DNA of 64,000 nt, from NCBI GenBank assembly GCA_007751255.1, contig CP036296.1, forward strand, positions 2,666,001 to 2,730,000. The letters run 5' to 3'. This document shows positions 50,751-59,367 of this stretch, piece after piece. Both the position numbers and the translations under genes were made by a program. Each line of letters opens with the position of its first letter. Position 1 is the stretch's first letter. The stretch comes from Engelhardtia mirabilis (GTDB lineage Bacteria > Planctomycetota > UBA1135 > GCA-002686595). The notes below the pieces were generated by a model. That model worked only from the letters and a program-made list of their open reading frames with translations. It had not been told where the DNA came from and ran no database searches.

Positions 50751-51044
50751 GGCGCTGGGCGAAGGTGGTTGTCCCCTCTAGCCCCTTGGACGGCCGTCGC
50801 CTACCGGTGAGTTCCACAGAGCGGGGTCCGAGGGCAGGATTTGCACCCAGGCCCCCCCCTGGCGCGGGTTCCGAGACGGCCGACCGGCGCTCTGGGCGAC
50901 CCAGGGCCGGGGATCGGGTCTGGCGGGCGGCGGGACCGAGGCGCATCATCCCGGAGACGAACGCGGGTTCCCTCGCCCCCCGGAAGCGTCCCGCCGAGCG
51001 ATCCCGCTCACGGTCGGGGCCCGCGACAACCGACAACCGACACC

Positions 51045-52037
51045 ATGAGAAGACTCGCGGCACTACTCGCTGTGCCCTTGCTGGCCATCGGGCTGGCGGG
51101 CCCGGCCGACGCCCAGGTGGGCAAGGTCGTCCCCGACAACATTGAGCTCGACGATTTCGCGAACACCGATGCGAACGATTTCGGCGACTTCACCGGGCGC
51201 ACGATCCTGATCGAATTCTTCGCCTACTGGTGAGGCCCCTGTGGGGCCTCGGTTCCGCACCTGAACGAGCTTCAGGCTGAGTACGGAAGCCGGGGACTCA
51301 CGATCATTGGCGTGACCAATGAAGGCAAGTCCGACACCGAGAAGTGGATCAAGGACAAGGGAGCCACCTACCCCTACGCGTACTTCAAGGGCAGCGACCT
51401 GCAGAAGTTCGCGGAGATGAAGGGCTGGCCCCACGCCATCCTGATCAACCCCGAGGGACGCGTGGTCTGGGCCGGTCATCCGGGCAACCTGGGCGGAAGC
51501 ATCATCGAGCAGAACCTCGACGGCGCCCTGCCGGTGCCGCTGTTCGACTTCCCCAAGAAGGCGAGCAAGATCAAGAAGGCCATCCAGGACCGCGAACTCG
51601 CCGTGGCCCTGGCCGAAGCCAAGGAGTACGAGGCCGCGGGTGAAGAGCTCGCGGTGGAGATTCGCTCGGCGGTCGAGACGCTGATCTCCTCGCGGGTCGA
51701 CTCCCTCAAGAAGGCCCACGAGAAGGGCGACTTCATGACCCTGGTCGATCGCGGCCCTGACCTGGTCAAGTCCCTGGACGACCTGCCCCAGGCGGCGGAG
51801 ATCCAGGCGCTGCTCGACCAAGTGGACGAGGACGACGACGCTCAGGAGGTCGTCTCCGCCCAGCGCGCCATCGCGAAGATGCGCGAGGGGCTGGAGAAGC
51901 TGAAGAAGAAGAAGGAAGTCGACAAGCTGGTCGAGAAGCTCGAGCAGCTGTCGGAAGAGTTCAGCGGCTCATTCGCCGCCGAACAGGCGCGCGACCTGAT
52001 GGCCGAGTTGACTCAACTTCGACCCCAGCTCAAGTGA
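51045..52037 (+). CDS. Thioredoxin-fold selenoprotein (Sec at in-frame TGA), exported, with coiled-coil C-terminus
   Basis: Read through the TGA at 51231-51233, this is one 330-residue protein. A signal peptide ('RRLAALLAVPLLAIGLAGPA') leads into a thioredoxin/TlpA fold: 'GRTILIEFFAYW', residue 63 = TGA, then 'GPCGASVPHLNELQAEYG', 'GLTIIGVTNEG' and 'GWPHAILINPEGRVVWAG' (with the cis-Pro). W-TGA-G-P-C aligns exactly with the W-C-G-P-C redox motif, so Sec replaces the first Cys. Frame and family similarity continue without a break on both sides. Residues 180-330 are a charged helical/coiled-coil region ('EGLEKLKKKKEVDKLVEKLE'). A conventional caller would split it into a 62-residue stub and a fragment starting near 51312. 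The alternatives, a nonsense mutation or sequencing error, are less likely given the SECIS-like structure. Confidence 0.85.
51247..51295 (+). promoter_or_regulatory. Candidate bacterial SECIS hairpin
   Basis: Downstream of the TGA the RNA can fold with an apical stem CCTGAA (51260-51265) / TTCAGG (51271-51276) closing the loop CGAGC, which has G at its second position. A lower stem pairs 51247-51257 with 51284-51295 (eleven pairs with one bulged G, one pair being U-G), separated by an asymmetric internal loop. The apical loop begins 32 bases after the TGA, within the spacing I recall for bacterial SECIS elements. A competing perfect 8-bp hairpin, GAGGCCCC-TGT-GGGGCCTC, starts inside the TGA itself (51232-51250). 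Confidence 0.6.
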
Positions 52038-52053
52038 ACTCGCGCTGACGAGC

Positions 52054-52101
52054 ACGGGCGCCGGCCCTCCGTCCCGAAGCGGGCGGGGGGGCGGCGCCCG
52101 T
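52054..52101. terminator. Bidirectional terminator-like hairpin
   Basis: ACGGGCGCCG (52054-52063) and CGGCGCCCGT (52092-52101) are perfect 10-bp complements around a GC-rich loop that can pair further (GCCC with GGGC). It lies between the convergent selenoprotein and aldehyde dehydrogenase genes, so it can serve both strands. Confidence 0.55.
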
Positions 52102-52172
52102 CGCGTTCGGGTCCCTGTGGGTTCGAGAAGCCGGCTCCCGCGCTCGCTCGCCCGGGGGACGGGCGACGACCC

Positions 52173-53597
52173 TCAGCGCCGATGCAGGATCAGCGTGCGC
52201 AGCTCCGTCATCTCTTCGATCGCGTAGCGCGGCCCCTCGCGGCCCATGCCCGAGCGTTTGACGCCACCGTAGGGCATCGCGTCCGAGCGGAAGGTGGGCA
52301 CGTCACCCACGACCAGGGCGCCCACCTCGAGCTGCTCGAAGGCGCGCAGGGCGCGATCCAGGTTGCCGGTGAACAGGCCCGCCTGGAGCCCGAAGGGGCC
52401 CTCACCGGCGCAATTCAGGGCCTCGTCGAAGTCGTCGAAGGGCTCCAGGACGGCGACGGGCCCGAAGGCCTCGGCGCACCACAGGGGTGAGTCGTGGGGG
52501 ACGTTCTCGAGCAGGGTCGGTTGCAACACTGCGCCCTGCCGCTCGCCGCCGATCAGAGTTCGCGCGCCGCCCCGGGCCGCGTCGGCGATCCAGCCCTCCA
52601 GTCGCCGCGCGGCGTCCTCGTCGATCAGCGGGCCGACGACGGTCGCATCGGATCTGGGGTCGCCCACCACCAGCTTCGAGGTGGCGTCGATGAGGCGCTC
52701 GCGCAGCTCTGCGAAGAGCGAGTGATGGCCCACGATGCGCTGCACGCTGATACAGCTCTGACCGGACTGACCGAAGGTCCCGACGATCAGGCGCGAGACG
52801 GCGTCCTCGAGGTCACTGCCCTCGTCCACGATGCACGCGGCGTTGCCGCCCAGCTCGAGCGCCACCCGCCGCGGCGCCGCGCGCCGGGCCAGTTCCCAAC
52901 CCACGCGGTCGGAGCCGGTGAACGACAGGAAGGCCACGCGCTCGTCGTCGATCAACGGCCCGGCGTGTTCGACCTCGAGCGGCAGGACGTTGATCGCTCC
53001 CCGGGGCAGGTCCGTCTCCAGCAACAACTCGCCCAGGGCCAGGGCCGAGCGTGGCGCCTTGTCCGACGGCTTGAGGACGAACGGACAGCCGGCCGCGATG
53101 GCCGGCGCGACCTTGTGCGCCACCAGGTTGAGCGGGAAGTTGAAGGGCGTGATGAGGCTGCACACACCGATCGGCACCCGCCGCGTCAGGGCCGAATAGC
53201 CCTCGGTCGCCGGCAGATGGTCGAGCTCCATGCTCTCGCCCCCCGCGCGGCTACACTCCGCCGCGCTCAGCCTGAAGGTCGACACCGCCCGAGAGACCTC
53301 CCCGCGAGCATCCCGCCGGGGTTTGCCCACCTCGGACACGATCAGCTCGCAGAACTCCTCCGCACGGGCCTCCAGGGCTTCCGCGGTTTGTCGCAGGGCG
53401 CGCTCGCGCGCGTGGCGGGCGAGGGCCGCGCATTCCCCACGGGCCGCGGCGCTCGCCGCCAAGGCGCCCTCCACGTCCTGGGGTCCGGCCAGGGCCACCT
53501 CGGTGGGCGGCCCGGCACCCGAGCGATCGGGTACTTCGAGGTGGCGCTCGCGGTGCTCGGAGCGCCCTGCAAGAATCAGCGGGGTCTGGTTCGCCAT
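52173..53597 (-). CDS. Aldehyde dehydrogenase family protein
   Basis: A 474-residue NAD(P)-dependent aldehyde dehydrogenase. In order: 'VPIGVCSLITPFNFPLNLVA' (cofactor region, with the Asn of 'PFNFP'), 'GCPFVLKPSDKAP' (Lys), 'AFLSFTGSDRVGWELARRA', 'ALELGGNAACIVDEGSD' (general base Glu) and 'FGQSGQSCISVQRIV' (catalytic Cys), then 'EAFGPVAVLEPFDD' and 'PYGGVKRSGMGREG'. All catalytic residues are intact. The specific aldehyde is not deducible; it resembles succinate-semialdehyde/glyceraldehyde-type cytosolic enzymes. The ATG at 53597 is supported by noncoding-looking residues upstream. It lies on the opposite strand between the two thioredoxin-fold paralogues and has no obvious link to them. Confidence 0.93.
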   Translation of the reverse strand: MANQTPLILAGRSEHRERHLEVPDRSGAGPPTEVALAGPQDVEGALAASAAARGECAALARHARERALRQTAEALEARAEEFCELIVSEVGKPRRDARGEVSRAVSTFRLSAAECSRAGGESMELDHLPATEGYSALTRRVPIGVCSLITPFNFPLNLVAHKVAPAIAAGCPFVLKPSDKAPRSALALGELLLETDLPRGAINVLPLEVEHAGPLIDDERVAFLSFTGSDRVGWELARRAAPRRVALELGGNAACIVDEGSDLEDAVSRLIVGTFGQSGQSCISVQRIVGHHSLFAELRERLIDATSKLVVGDPRSDATVVGPLIDEDAARRLEGWIADAARGGARTLIGGERQGAVLQPTLLENVPHDSPLWCAEAFGPVAVLEPFDDFDEALNCAGEGPFGLQAGLFTGNLDRALRAFEQLEVGALVVGDVPTFRSDAMPYGGVKRSGMGREGPRYAIEEMTELRTLILHRR

Positions 53598-53726
53598 GGT
53601 CGTGGATTTGGGGTCCACGAAACATAGTCCCGATGGGGCACCTGCGACACCGCCCCGATCGCGTCGGGTCGGCGCTCGCACCCAGGCGCCGGACCACTCG
53701 CATTTCTCGACCGAAGGATGACTCCG

Positions 53727-54725
53727 ATGTTCCTGCACACGCTGGCGGCCCCCGCCCGGGCCGCCGCCGCCGCGCTGGCCCTGTCCGCCCTTTGCCCCGC
53801 CCAGGTGGGCATGGAGATGATCGAGCCGCCCCTGCGCGAGTTCGGCAATACCGCCGCCGCCGAGTACCAGGACTACCTCGGGCGGGCCGTGCTGCTCGTC
53901 TTCGTGCAGCCCGGGGAGCAGACCTCGGATCAGCTCGTCTCACACTTGAACGTGCTGGTCGACACCTACGGTTCGCGGGGCCTCTCCGTCGTCGCCGTCA
54001 CCCCCGAGGACGACGAGGCCGAGCTGCGCACGTGGATCGAGGTCCGCCAGGCGAAGTTCGGCTTCGCCCTGATGCGCGGAGAGGAGCTGCAGCGCTTCGC
54101 GCTGATCGCCTCCTATCCCCACGCCTTGCTGGTGGATCCGGCGGGCACCGTGGGTTGGTCGGGCTACGGCGGACAGGTCACGGCGGACGTGATCGCACCC
54201 CACATCACCGGCGCCCTGCCGCGGCCGATGTTCGATTGGCCCCGCGACGCCGACAAGGTCGCCCAGGAGATCCGCAAGGGGCGACTGGCGCAGGCACTGG
54301 AGGCGGCGACTGCCGTCAGGTCCGAGAATGGCGACCTGGGCACCGAACTGGTCGAGTCGGTCAAGGGCTTGGTGACCTTCCGCGTCGAGCGACTCCGCGC
54401 CGCGCGAGCCAGCGGCGACTACGCGCGGGTTCTGAACGAAGGCGACGACACGGTCCGCATGCTCGAAGGCCTGCCCCAGGCTGCGGACGTTGAGGCGCTG
54501 GTCGAAGAAGTCGAGGGCGACGACGCCGCAGTCGAGATCGCCGGGGCCCAGCGCGACGTCGCGCGCCTGCGCGGGCGCTTCGACAAGCTCAAGAAGAAGC
54601 GCGACGCCGACAGTCTGGTCTCGAAGTTCGAACGCCTGGCCGCCGACAACGTCGACAACCACGCCGGCGAGGATGCGAAGCGCGCTCTGGACGAGCTCAA
54701 GCGCCTGCGTATCGGCTTGCAGTGA
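53727..54725 (+). CDS. Thioredoxin-fold paralogue of the selenoprotein with a lost active site
   Basis: A 332-residue exported protein (signal 'ARAAAAALALSALCPAQ'). It aligns along its length with the selenoprotein at 51045: 'GRAVLLVFVQPGEQTSDQLV' against 'GRTILIEFFAYW-Sec-GPC', 'YGSRGLSVVAVTPEDDEAEL', 'SYPHALLVDPAGTVGWSGYG' and the same acidic helical C-terminus ('RDVARLRGRFDKLKKKRDAD'). At the active site the ungapped alignment puts Glu in place of Sec and Ser in place of Cys, so it cannot do thiol/selenol exchange. A binding or regulatory role is likely. The ATG at 53727 has AAGGA eight bases upstream; an ATG at 53718 overlaps that site. Confidence 0.82.
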   Translation: MFLHTLAAPARAAAAALALSALCPAQVGMEMIEPPLREFGNTAAAEYQDYLGRAVLLVFVQPGEQTSDQLVSHLNVLVDTYGSRGLSVVAVTPEDDEAELRTWIEVRQAKFGFALMRGEELQRFALIASYPHALLVDPAGTVGWSGYGGQVTADVIAPHITGALPRPMFDWPRDADKVAQEIRKGRLAQALEAATAVRSENGDLGTELVESVKGLVTFRVERLRAARASGDYARVLNEGDDTVRMLEGLPQAADVEALVEEVEGDDAAVEIAGAQRDVARLRGRFDKLKKKRDADSLVSKFERLAADNVDNHAGEDAKRALDELKRLRIGLQ

Positions 54726-54761
54726 TCCCGCAATGGCCGGCGCTTCGTTGCAGCGCGAAAC

Positions 54762-56165
54762 TCATTCAGGCCGGCGCTCGTACAGACGCAGGGAACCCTG
54801 GCGCGTCGGCGGGTCGCCGGCTTGGGGCGGGGTTCCGCGGCGACCGGGTCCGCCGATGGCGATGCCCACCGGGGATCCAGCGTCACGGGGGTCGCGCAGG
54901 ACGGCCACGTTCCAACCGAGCAGCTCACCGCGCAGGCGAGAGGGAATGTCCTGGATCAGGGCGCCGTCGACTCCGCTGTAGCAGCGCAGCGCGCCTGCCC
55001 GTCGATCCGTACGCCCGATGCGCTGCGTCGCATAGGGCGATCCAACGATCAGGTCGGGCCAGCCGTCGCCGTTGACGTCGATCCCTCCGGCCAGGCCGCG
55101 GCCGAAGAAGTCGCCCGCGCTGCTGCCGTTCAGGATGAAGCGTCGTTCGCCGGACCGTCCGTCGAAGACCTGCACTCGGCCCACGTCGGCCAGACCACCG
55201 AACTCGGCCGAAGGCGAGGCCACCGCGTACTCGGAGCGTCCGTCGCCGGTCACGTCGCCGATCCCCGCTACCCGCGTGCCGAAGCGTTCGTGGGGCAGCT
55301 CGCCGTAGAGGGTTCGCAAGGGGCGCTGTGTGCGCGCGTTGAAGATCCGCACCGTGCCGGATTCGGGGTGGACTCCCCGCTCGTTCGGCGCGCCCACGAT
55401 CAAGTCTTCGCGCCCGTCGGCGTTGACGTCACCTGCGGAGGCAATGGCACTGCCGAAGCGGTCGCCTGGGCCGCTGCCCCGCAGTACGGCGATCGGCTCG
55501 AGGGTCTTGCCCGAATGGATCCGTACGGTGCCCGCGTCGCGCGCCTCGCCGGGCGCTCCCACGGCGATGTCGCGAATTCCGTCGTCGTCCAAGTCGCCGA
55601 TGATCGCCAGGGCGCTGCCGAACATGGCGTGGTCCACCTCGCCGGTCAGCAAGTGCTTCATGGGTGCCATCGTGCGTCCCGAGAAGAAGCGCACCTCGCC
55701 CCGCCGCAGTCCGCCGCCGGCCGCCGAGCGCACACCCACCAACAAGTCGCCGACACCGTCGTGATCGACGTCGAGGTCCCCGGCGATCGCGTATCCGAAC
55801 TCCTCGCCCGGCGCGCCGAAGAAGTGGGCCAACTCGCGCCCAGTCTTGCCCGACAGGACCCAGACGGCGCCAGGGGTGTCCTCCCCGAGCGCCGGCGCCG
55901 ACGCCGCCGCGTCCGCGATGCCGTCGCGATCCCAGTCGCCCACACCGGTGACGTCGAAGCCGAAGCCCGCCGTGCGCTCGCCGCGGGCGGCGTTCTCGGT
56001 CGCGTACAAGCGGCCATCGGCGGGGGGCGGAGGCGCGGGCGCCGCCTTCGACTCGGGCCCGGGTTCTTGGGTCGATCCGGCAGCGACGTTGGCGACCAGA
56101 GTCAGTGAAACGAGTCCGCGAAGCAGCAAGCAGGAGCCGCGGAAAGGGGAGCAGTCGTGGGGCAT
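54762..56165 (-). CDS. Secreted FG-GAP (integrin alpha-like) propeller protein
   Basis: A 467-residue protein with an N-terminal signal ('CLLLRGLVSLTLVANVAAGS') and seven FG-GAP repeats, each with a calcium loop: 'GVGDWDRDGIADAAASAPAL', 'GDLDVDHDGVGDLLVGV', 'IGDLDDDGIRDIAVGAPGEA', 'AGDVNADGREDLIVGAPNE', 'IGDVTGDGRSEYAVASPS', 'GGIDVNGDGWPDLIVGSPY', and a last blade near the C-terminus. The shape is the seven-bladed integrin-alpha propeller. Probably an extracellular binding protein; no enzymatic domain. The ATG at 56165 is used because the residues before it are not signal-like. Convergent with the thioredoxin-fold paralogue. Confidence 0.87.
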   Translation of the reverse strand: MPHDCSPFRGSCLLLRGLVSLTLVANVAAGSTQEPGPESKAAPAPPPPADGRLYATENAARGERTAGFGFDVTGVGDWDRDGIADAAASAPALGEDTPGAVWVLSGKTGRELAHFFGAPGEEFGYAIAGDLDVDHDGVGDLLVGVRSAAGGGLRRGEVRFFSGRTMAPMKHLLTGEVDHAMFGSALAIIGDLDDDGIRDIAVGAPGEARDAGTVRIHSGKTLEPIAVLRGSGPGDRFGSAIASAGDVNADGREDLIVGAPNERGVHPESGTVRIFNARTQRPLRTLYGELPHERFGTRVAGIGDVTGDGRSEYAVASPSAEFGGLADVGRVQVFDGRSGERRFILNGSSAGDFFGRGLAGGIDVNGDGWPDLIVGSPYATQRIGRTDRRAGALRCYSGVDGALIQDIPSRLRGELLGWNVAVLRDPRDAGSPVGIAIGGPGRRGTPPQAGDPPTRQGSLRLYERRPE

Positions 56166-56382
56166 GGTTCCAACCCTATCCGACCCGACCTGCCCCGTTT
56201 CCATTCGGCCCCCGCCCGTCGCCAGGATCTGCGCTACAGACGCCCGCCTCGCCCTGCGGCGGCGCCCCGCGTGCCGCCACGACCTGGAGCTGGCGTGACG
56301 AGCCGGCTCGGGAGGGGCCCGCAGGCCTGCGCCAGCGGAAGGACGGAGCGCCCTGGTGGCGTGTACCTGGCGCTCGCCGCCC

Positions 56383-59367
56383 TCAGCCCGCAGTCAGGCG
56401 TCCGAAGGCGTCGAGCAGCTCCTCGGCGGCCAGGCCGCGGCCGGCGAGGCGGCCGCGCACGGCCCGCAGGAGGTCCGCGGGCTCGCCGCCCCAGGCGCGC
56501 AGGGCGCGGCGGGCGCGGGCGTCCATGGCGCCGGTGCGGTCCGGCGCCTCGAGCTTCGCGCCCAGGGTCAGGCCCAGGACCTCGATGGCGTCGAGCAGGG
56601 CCTCGCGGCTTGGCTCGGCGTCGAGGATGCGTTGCCAGAAGTCGGTCGCTGCGGCCAGACGGTCGTCCGGCTTCTGGGTGTCCTGAAGGGCCAGTCGCAG
56701 GGCGGCGGCGGCGTCGGTCCAGCGACCGGCCTCGCCCAACAGCTCGCACCGCAGGAGCGCGAGCGGGCGGTAGGTGCCGGCGTCGAAGAACAGGTCGTTG
56801 CCCTCGCGGGCGGCGTGGGCCTGCTCGGCCACCTCCAGCGCTTCAGCGTCCCTTCCGAGGGCGCGCAGAGCCAGGGCCTGTCGGAACAGCAGAGCCTTGT
56901 GGGCGGCGTCGGCCGTGTGGACCGCGAGGTCCAGCGCCTCCTGGGAGCGCCCCGCGGAGAGCAGCGAGTCGAGCTCGACCACCAACATGCTCGCCATCCG
57001 ATCGACGCCGAGTCGCTCCGAATAGACACGCATCCACTCGATGCCACGATCCGGCCGGCCCTCGGCGCGGAAGCCGTGCACGGCGTCGATCAACTCCCGC
57101 CTGGCGCCCACGGGGTCGCTGTCCACACGCTCGATCGCGCGGCGCGCCACCTCGTCGAGAACGACCTCGAGCGGGATCGCAGGTCGCCCGTCCGCGCCCG
57201 CGAAGGCCAGACGCGGCAGTCCCTGTTCGTCGGGGGACAGCTTGACGGTCGGCAGTCGCTCCCAGGGCGTGCCGTGCACGAGGCAAGCGCGAATCAACGC
57301 TTCCAACGCCGCTGCATCGTCGCCCTCGGCCAGGTCCATGGTCGCCTCGAGCACCTCGAAGTCAGCGCGCTGTTCGCCGAGCGGGTCCAGCTCCCGTGCC
57401 TTGGCCAGACTGCGTCGCGCGGCCGGCAGGCGAAGTTGGGCGAGCTGCTCGCGCGCCAGGGCCAGGTGGGCGCTGGCGTTGCCGGGAGCGGACTCCACAC
57501 GTCGCTCGCGCAGGGCCAGGGCCACCTCGCGCCTGCCCATGCGCGCGGCCATGCGCGCGACGGCCGGAAGTCCGCCGGTGTCGCCCGGGTCGATGGCCAG
57601 GGCTCGTTCCTGAACTGCGAGGGACTCGTCGGGCCGGCCGCGGTCGTGCAAGGCGATCGAGCGCTCGCGCAGGGCCGCGCCCGCCAGGGGCTGCGCGACG
57701 GCGAAGACCAAGCCGACGAGGGCCACGGCGAGCACCCCGGCGACCGGGGCTGGGGCGACGCGATGCTCGCGCACGGCCGCCGCTGCGAACCAGCCGAGCG
57801 CGATCCAACCCAGGGTCGGAACGAAGGTTCCCTGGCTCTGCCCCAGATCGAGCAGGTTGGACGCGTGCAGCGCCATCAGGCTGGCCAGGACCCCCGCCGG
57901 GAGCGCCCGATCGGCACGGGTCTCGGCGGCGCGCAGGGTTCGTCGCGCCGCCTCGATGGTGCAGAGCAACAGGGCTCCGTAGAGCAACAGCGCCGGCCAA
58001 CCGGCGCCCTCGGCGATCCCCAGGGGCAGATTGTGGGTGTGGAGCGTCTGCGTCGTGCCGTCGTAGAAGGAGGGCAGGGCGTACTTGGCGTGGACGTGGT
58101 ACTGGTTCGGACCGACGCCGAACCACGGCGACTCGCGCAGGGAGGCCAGGGCCATGCGCCAGAAGTGGTAGCGCTGGCCCAGGGCAGAGAGGCCGCCAGC
58201 CATGCCATCCAAGCGGACCCGCAGGCCGTCGGCGGCGGGCGAGGCCCAGAACCCGGCGCCGGCCGCGATCAGGAGCACGGCGCCCGCGTACCACGGCCGG
58301 CCGTCGCGCGGCGCGCGGCTCGTGAAGGCCAGCGCGAACGTGGCCAGTCCGGCGCCGAGGCCCAGCAGGCTGGCGCGGCTGTCGGTCTGTATCAGGGCGG
58401 CGACGGAGCAAAGGGCCAGGGCGACGCTGCCCCAGCGAACGGCTCGCGAGGACCCCCCGGCGAGCGCGAAGCCCAGGCCCAGGGTCGCACCGCCCGCGAA
58501 GAGCGGGCCGATGCCGTTCGGGTGCATGTCGAACAGCCGCAGGCGCGAATCCAGCAGCGCGGTCCAGCCGGTGACCTGCGCCGTCTCGGTGTAGCCGACC
58601 GCGAGCAGGGTCAGGCTCGCGCCGACGCCGGCCAGCAGGGCAACGGCCACGGCGCGACGACCGCTCGAATCGAGCAGGAGCCCCAGACAGAGGGCCAGGG
58701 CACCGCCGGCCGCGACGCGTGCGAAGACTCGCAGGCCCTGACCGACGCTGTCTCCGAGGAGCGCGGCGACGAGGACCCAGAGGGTGAAGCTGAGGCCGAC
58801 GCCGAGCACCACGCGGCCTCCGCGACCCAGGGGCCGCAGGGGCGTTCGTGCCAGCTCGAGCACGAGCAAGAGCACGCAGGCCGCCAAGAGGGCGAAGACG
58901 GCCTCGTCGTGCCGCGAGAAGAGCTTGCCGTTGGCGGTGGCTCCGAACACGGCCAGCACCGCCAGCCGCGCGCCTGCGTCCTTCGGCCCGGCGAATCCCA
59001 GGGTCGCGAGTCCCAAGAGGGTTCCGATGGCCAGCATCCACGGCCACAGGTAGGGCGTGTCGCCCAGGTCGAAGTTGGTCGCGAAGGATGGCAGCTCGCA
59101 CACGGCGCTGGTGCCGAGGGCCCACGCGACGACCGCGCCGGCCACGGAGGTCCAGCCGGGTCGCCGCCAAGCCGCGGCAATGAGTAGCAACGCCAGGCTC
59201 GACCGCGACACGACCGGAACTCGATCGGTCCAGGACGCCGCGCCCGGGAAGGTGCCAGCGAGGATCAGGGTCTCCACGGCGTAGAGGCCGTAGCTCGCTG
59301 CGACCAGGCCGATCGCGATCGCGACCACATCGGTTGCGGCGCGTCCGATCCTCGAGGGCTGGCTCAT
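56383..59367 (-). CDS. O-antigen ligase (Wzy_C)-like membrane protein with TPR domain
   Basis: A 994-residue protein. Residues 1-520 form about twelve helices; the Wzy_C ligase/polymerase segment is 'QTDSRASLLGLGAGLATFAL' and the large periplasmic loop is 'YHFWRMALASLRESPWFGVG' followed by 'PNQYHVHAKYALPSFYDGTT' and 'QTLHTHNLPLGIAEGAGWPA' (conserved GxG-PN and H-H residues). The C-terminal half is TPR-like ('RSIALHDRGRPDESLAVQER', 'ARRSLAKARELDPLGEQRAD'). Such proteins attach or polymerise surface glycans. The start overlaps the stop of the preceding glycosyltransferase-like gene (ATGA), making it the last gene of a four-gene leftward operon. Confidence 0.82.
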   Translation of the reverse strand: MSQPSRIGRAATDVVAIAIGLVAASYGLYAVETLILAGTFPGAASWTDRVPVVSRSSLALLLIAAAWRRPGWTSVAGAVVAWALGTSAVCELPSFATNFDLGDTPYLWPWMLAIGTLLGLATLGFAGPKDAGARLAVLAVFGATANGKLFSRHDEAVFALLAACVLLLVLELARTPLRPLGRGGRVVLGVGLSFTLWVLVAALLGDSVGQGLRVFARVAAGGALALCLGLLLDSSGRRAVAVALLAGVGASLTLLAVGYTETAQVTGWTALLDSRLRLFDMHPNGIGPLFAGGATLGLGFALAGGSSRAVRWGSVALALCSVAALIQTDSRASLLGLGAGLATFALAFTSRAPRDGRPWYAGAVLLIAAGAGFWASPAADGLRVRLDGMAGGLSALGQRYHFWRMALASLRESPWFGVGPNQYHVHAKYALPSFYDGTTQTLHTHNLPLGIAEGAGWPALLLYGALLLCTIEAARRTLRAAETRADRALPAGVLASLMALHASNLLDLGQSQGTFVPTLGWIALGWFAAAAVREHRVAPAPVAGVLAVALVGLVFAVAQPLAGAALRERSIALHDRGRPDESLAVQERALAIDPGDTGGLPAVARMAARMGRREVALALRERRVESAPGNASAHLALAREQLAQLRLPAARRSLAKARELDPLGEQRADFEVLEATMDLAEGDDAAALEALIRACLVHGTPWERLPTVKLSPDEQGLPRLAFAGADGRPAIPLEVVLDEVARRAIERVDSDPVGARRELIDAVHGFRAEGRPDRGIEWMRVYSERLGVDRMASMLVVELDSLLSAGRSQEALDLAVHTADAAHKALLFRQALALRALGRDAEALEVAEQAHAAREGNDLFFDAGTYRPLALLRCELLGEAGRWTDAAAALRLALQDTQKPDDRLAAATDFWQRILDAEPSREALLDAIEVLGLTLGAKLEAPDRTGAMDARARRALRAWGGEPADLLRAVRGRLAGRGLAAEELLDAFGRLTAG

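Noticed and set aside
50817-50894. Possible tRNA-like structure (CAGAGCG pairing with CGCTCTG over 78 bases), considered as tRNA-Sec near the selenoprotein
   Set aside because: On neither strand is there a recognisable T-arm or anticodon arm, and the length is short for a Sec tRNA. It is more likely chance pairing in the leader of the leftward gene; the gap 50751-51044 otherwise shows nothing.
51231-51233. TGA as an ordinary stop producing a 62-residue peptide and a separate downstream gene
   Set aside because: The position matches the redox Cys of W-C-G-P-C, similarity continues directly through it, and a SECIS-like structure follows. Pseudogene remains possible but is the weaker explanation.
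56356-59187. Plus-strand open frame of more than 900 codons
   Set aside because: Antisense of the Wzy_C/TPR protein; Gln/Gly/Ala/Arg-rich composition and no motif.
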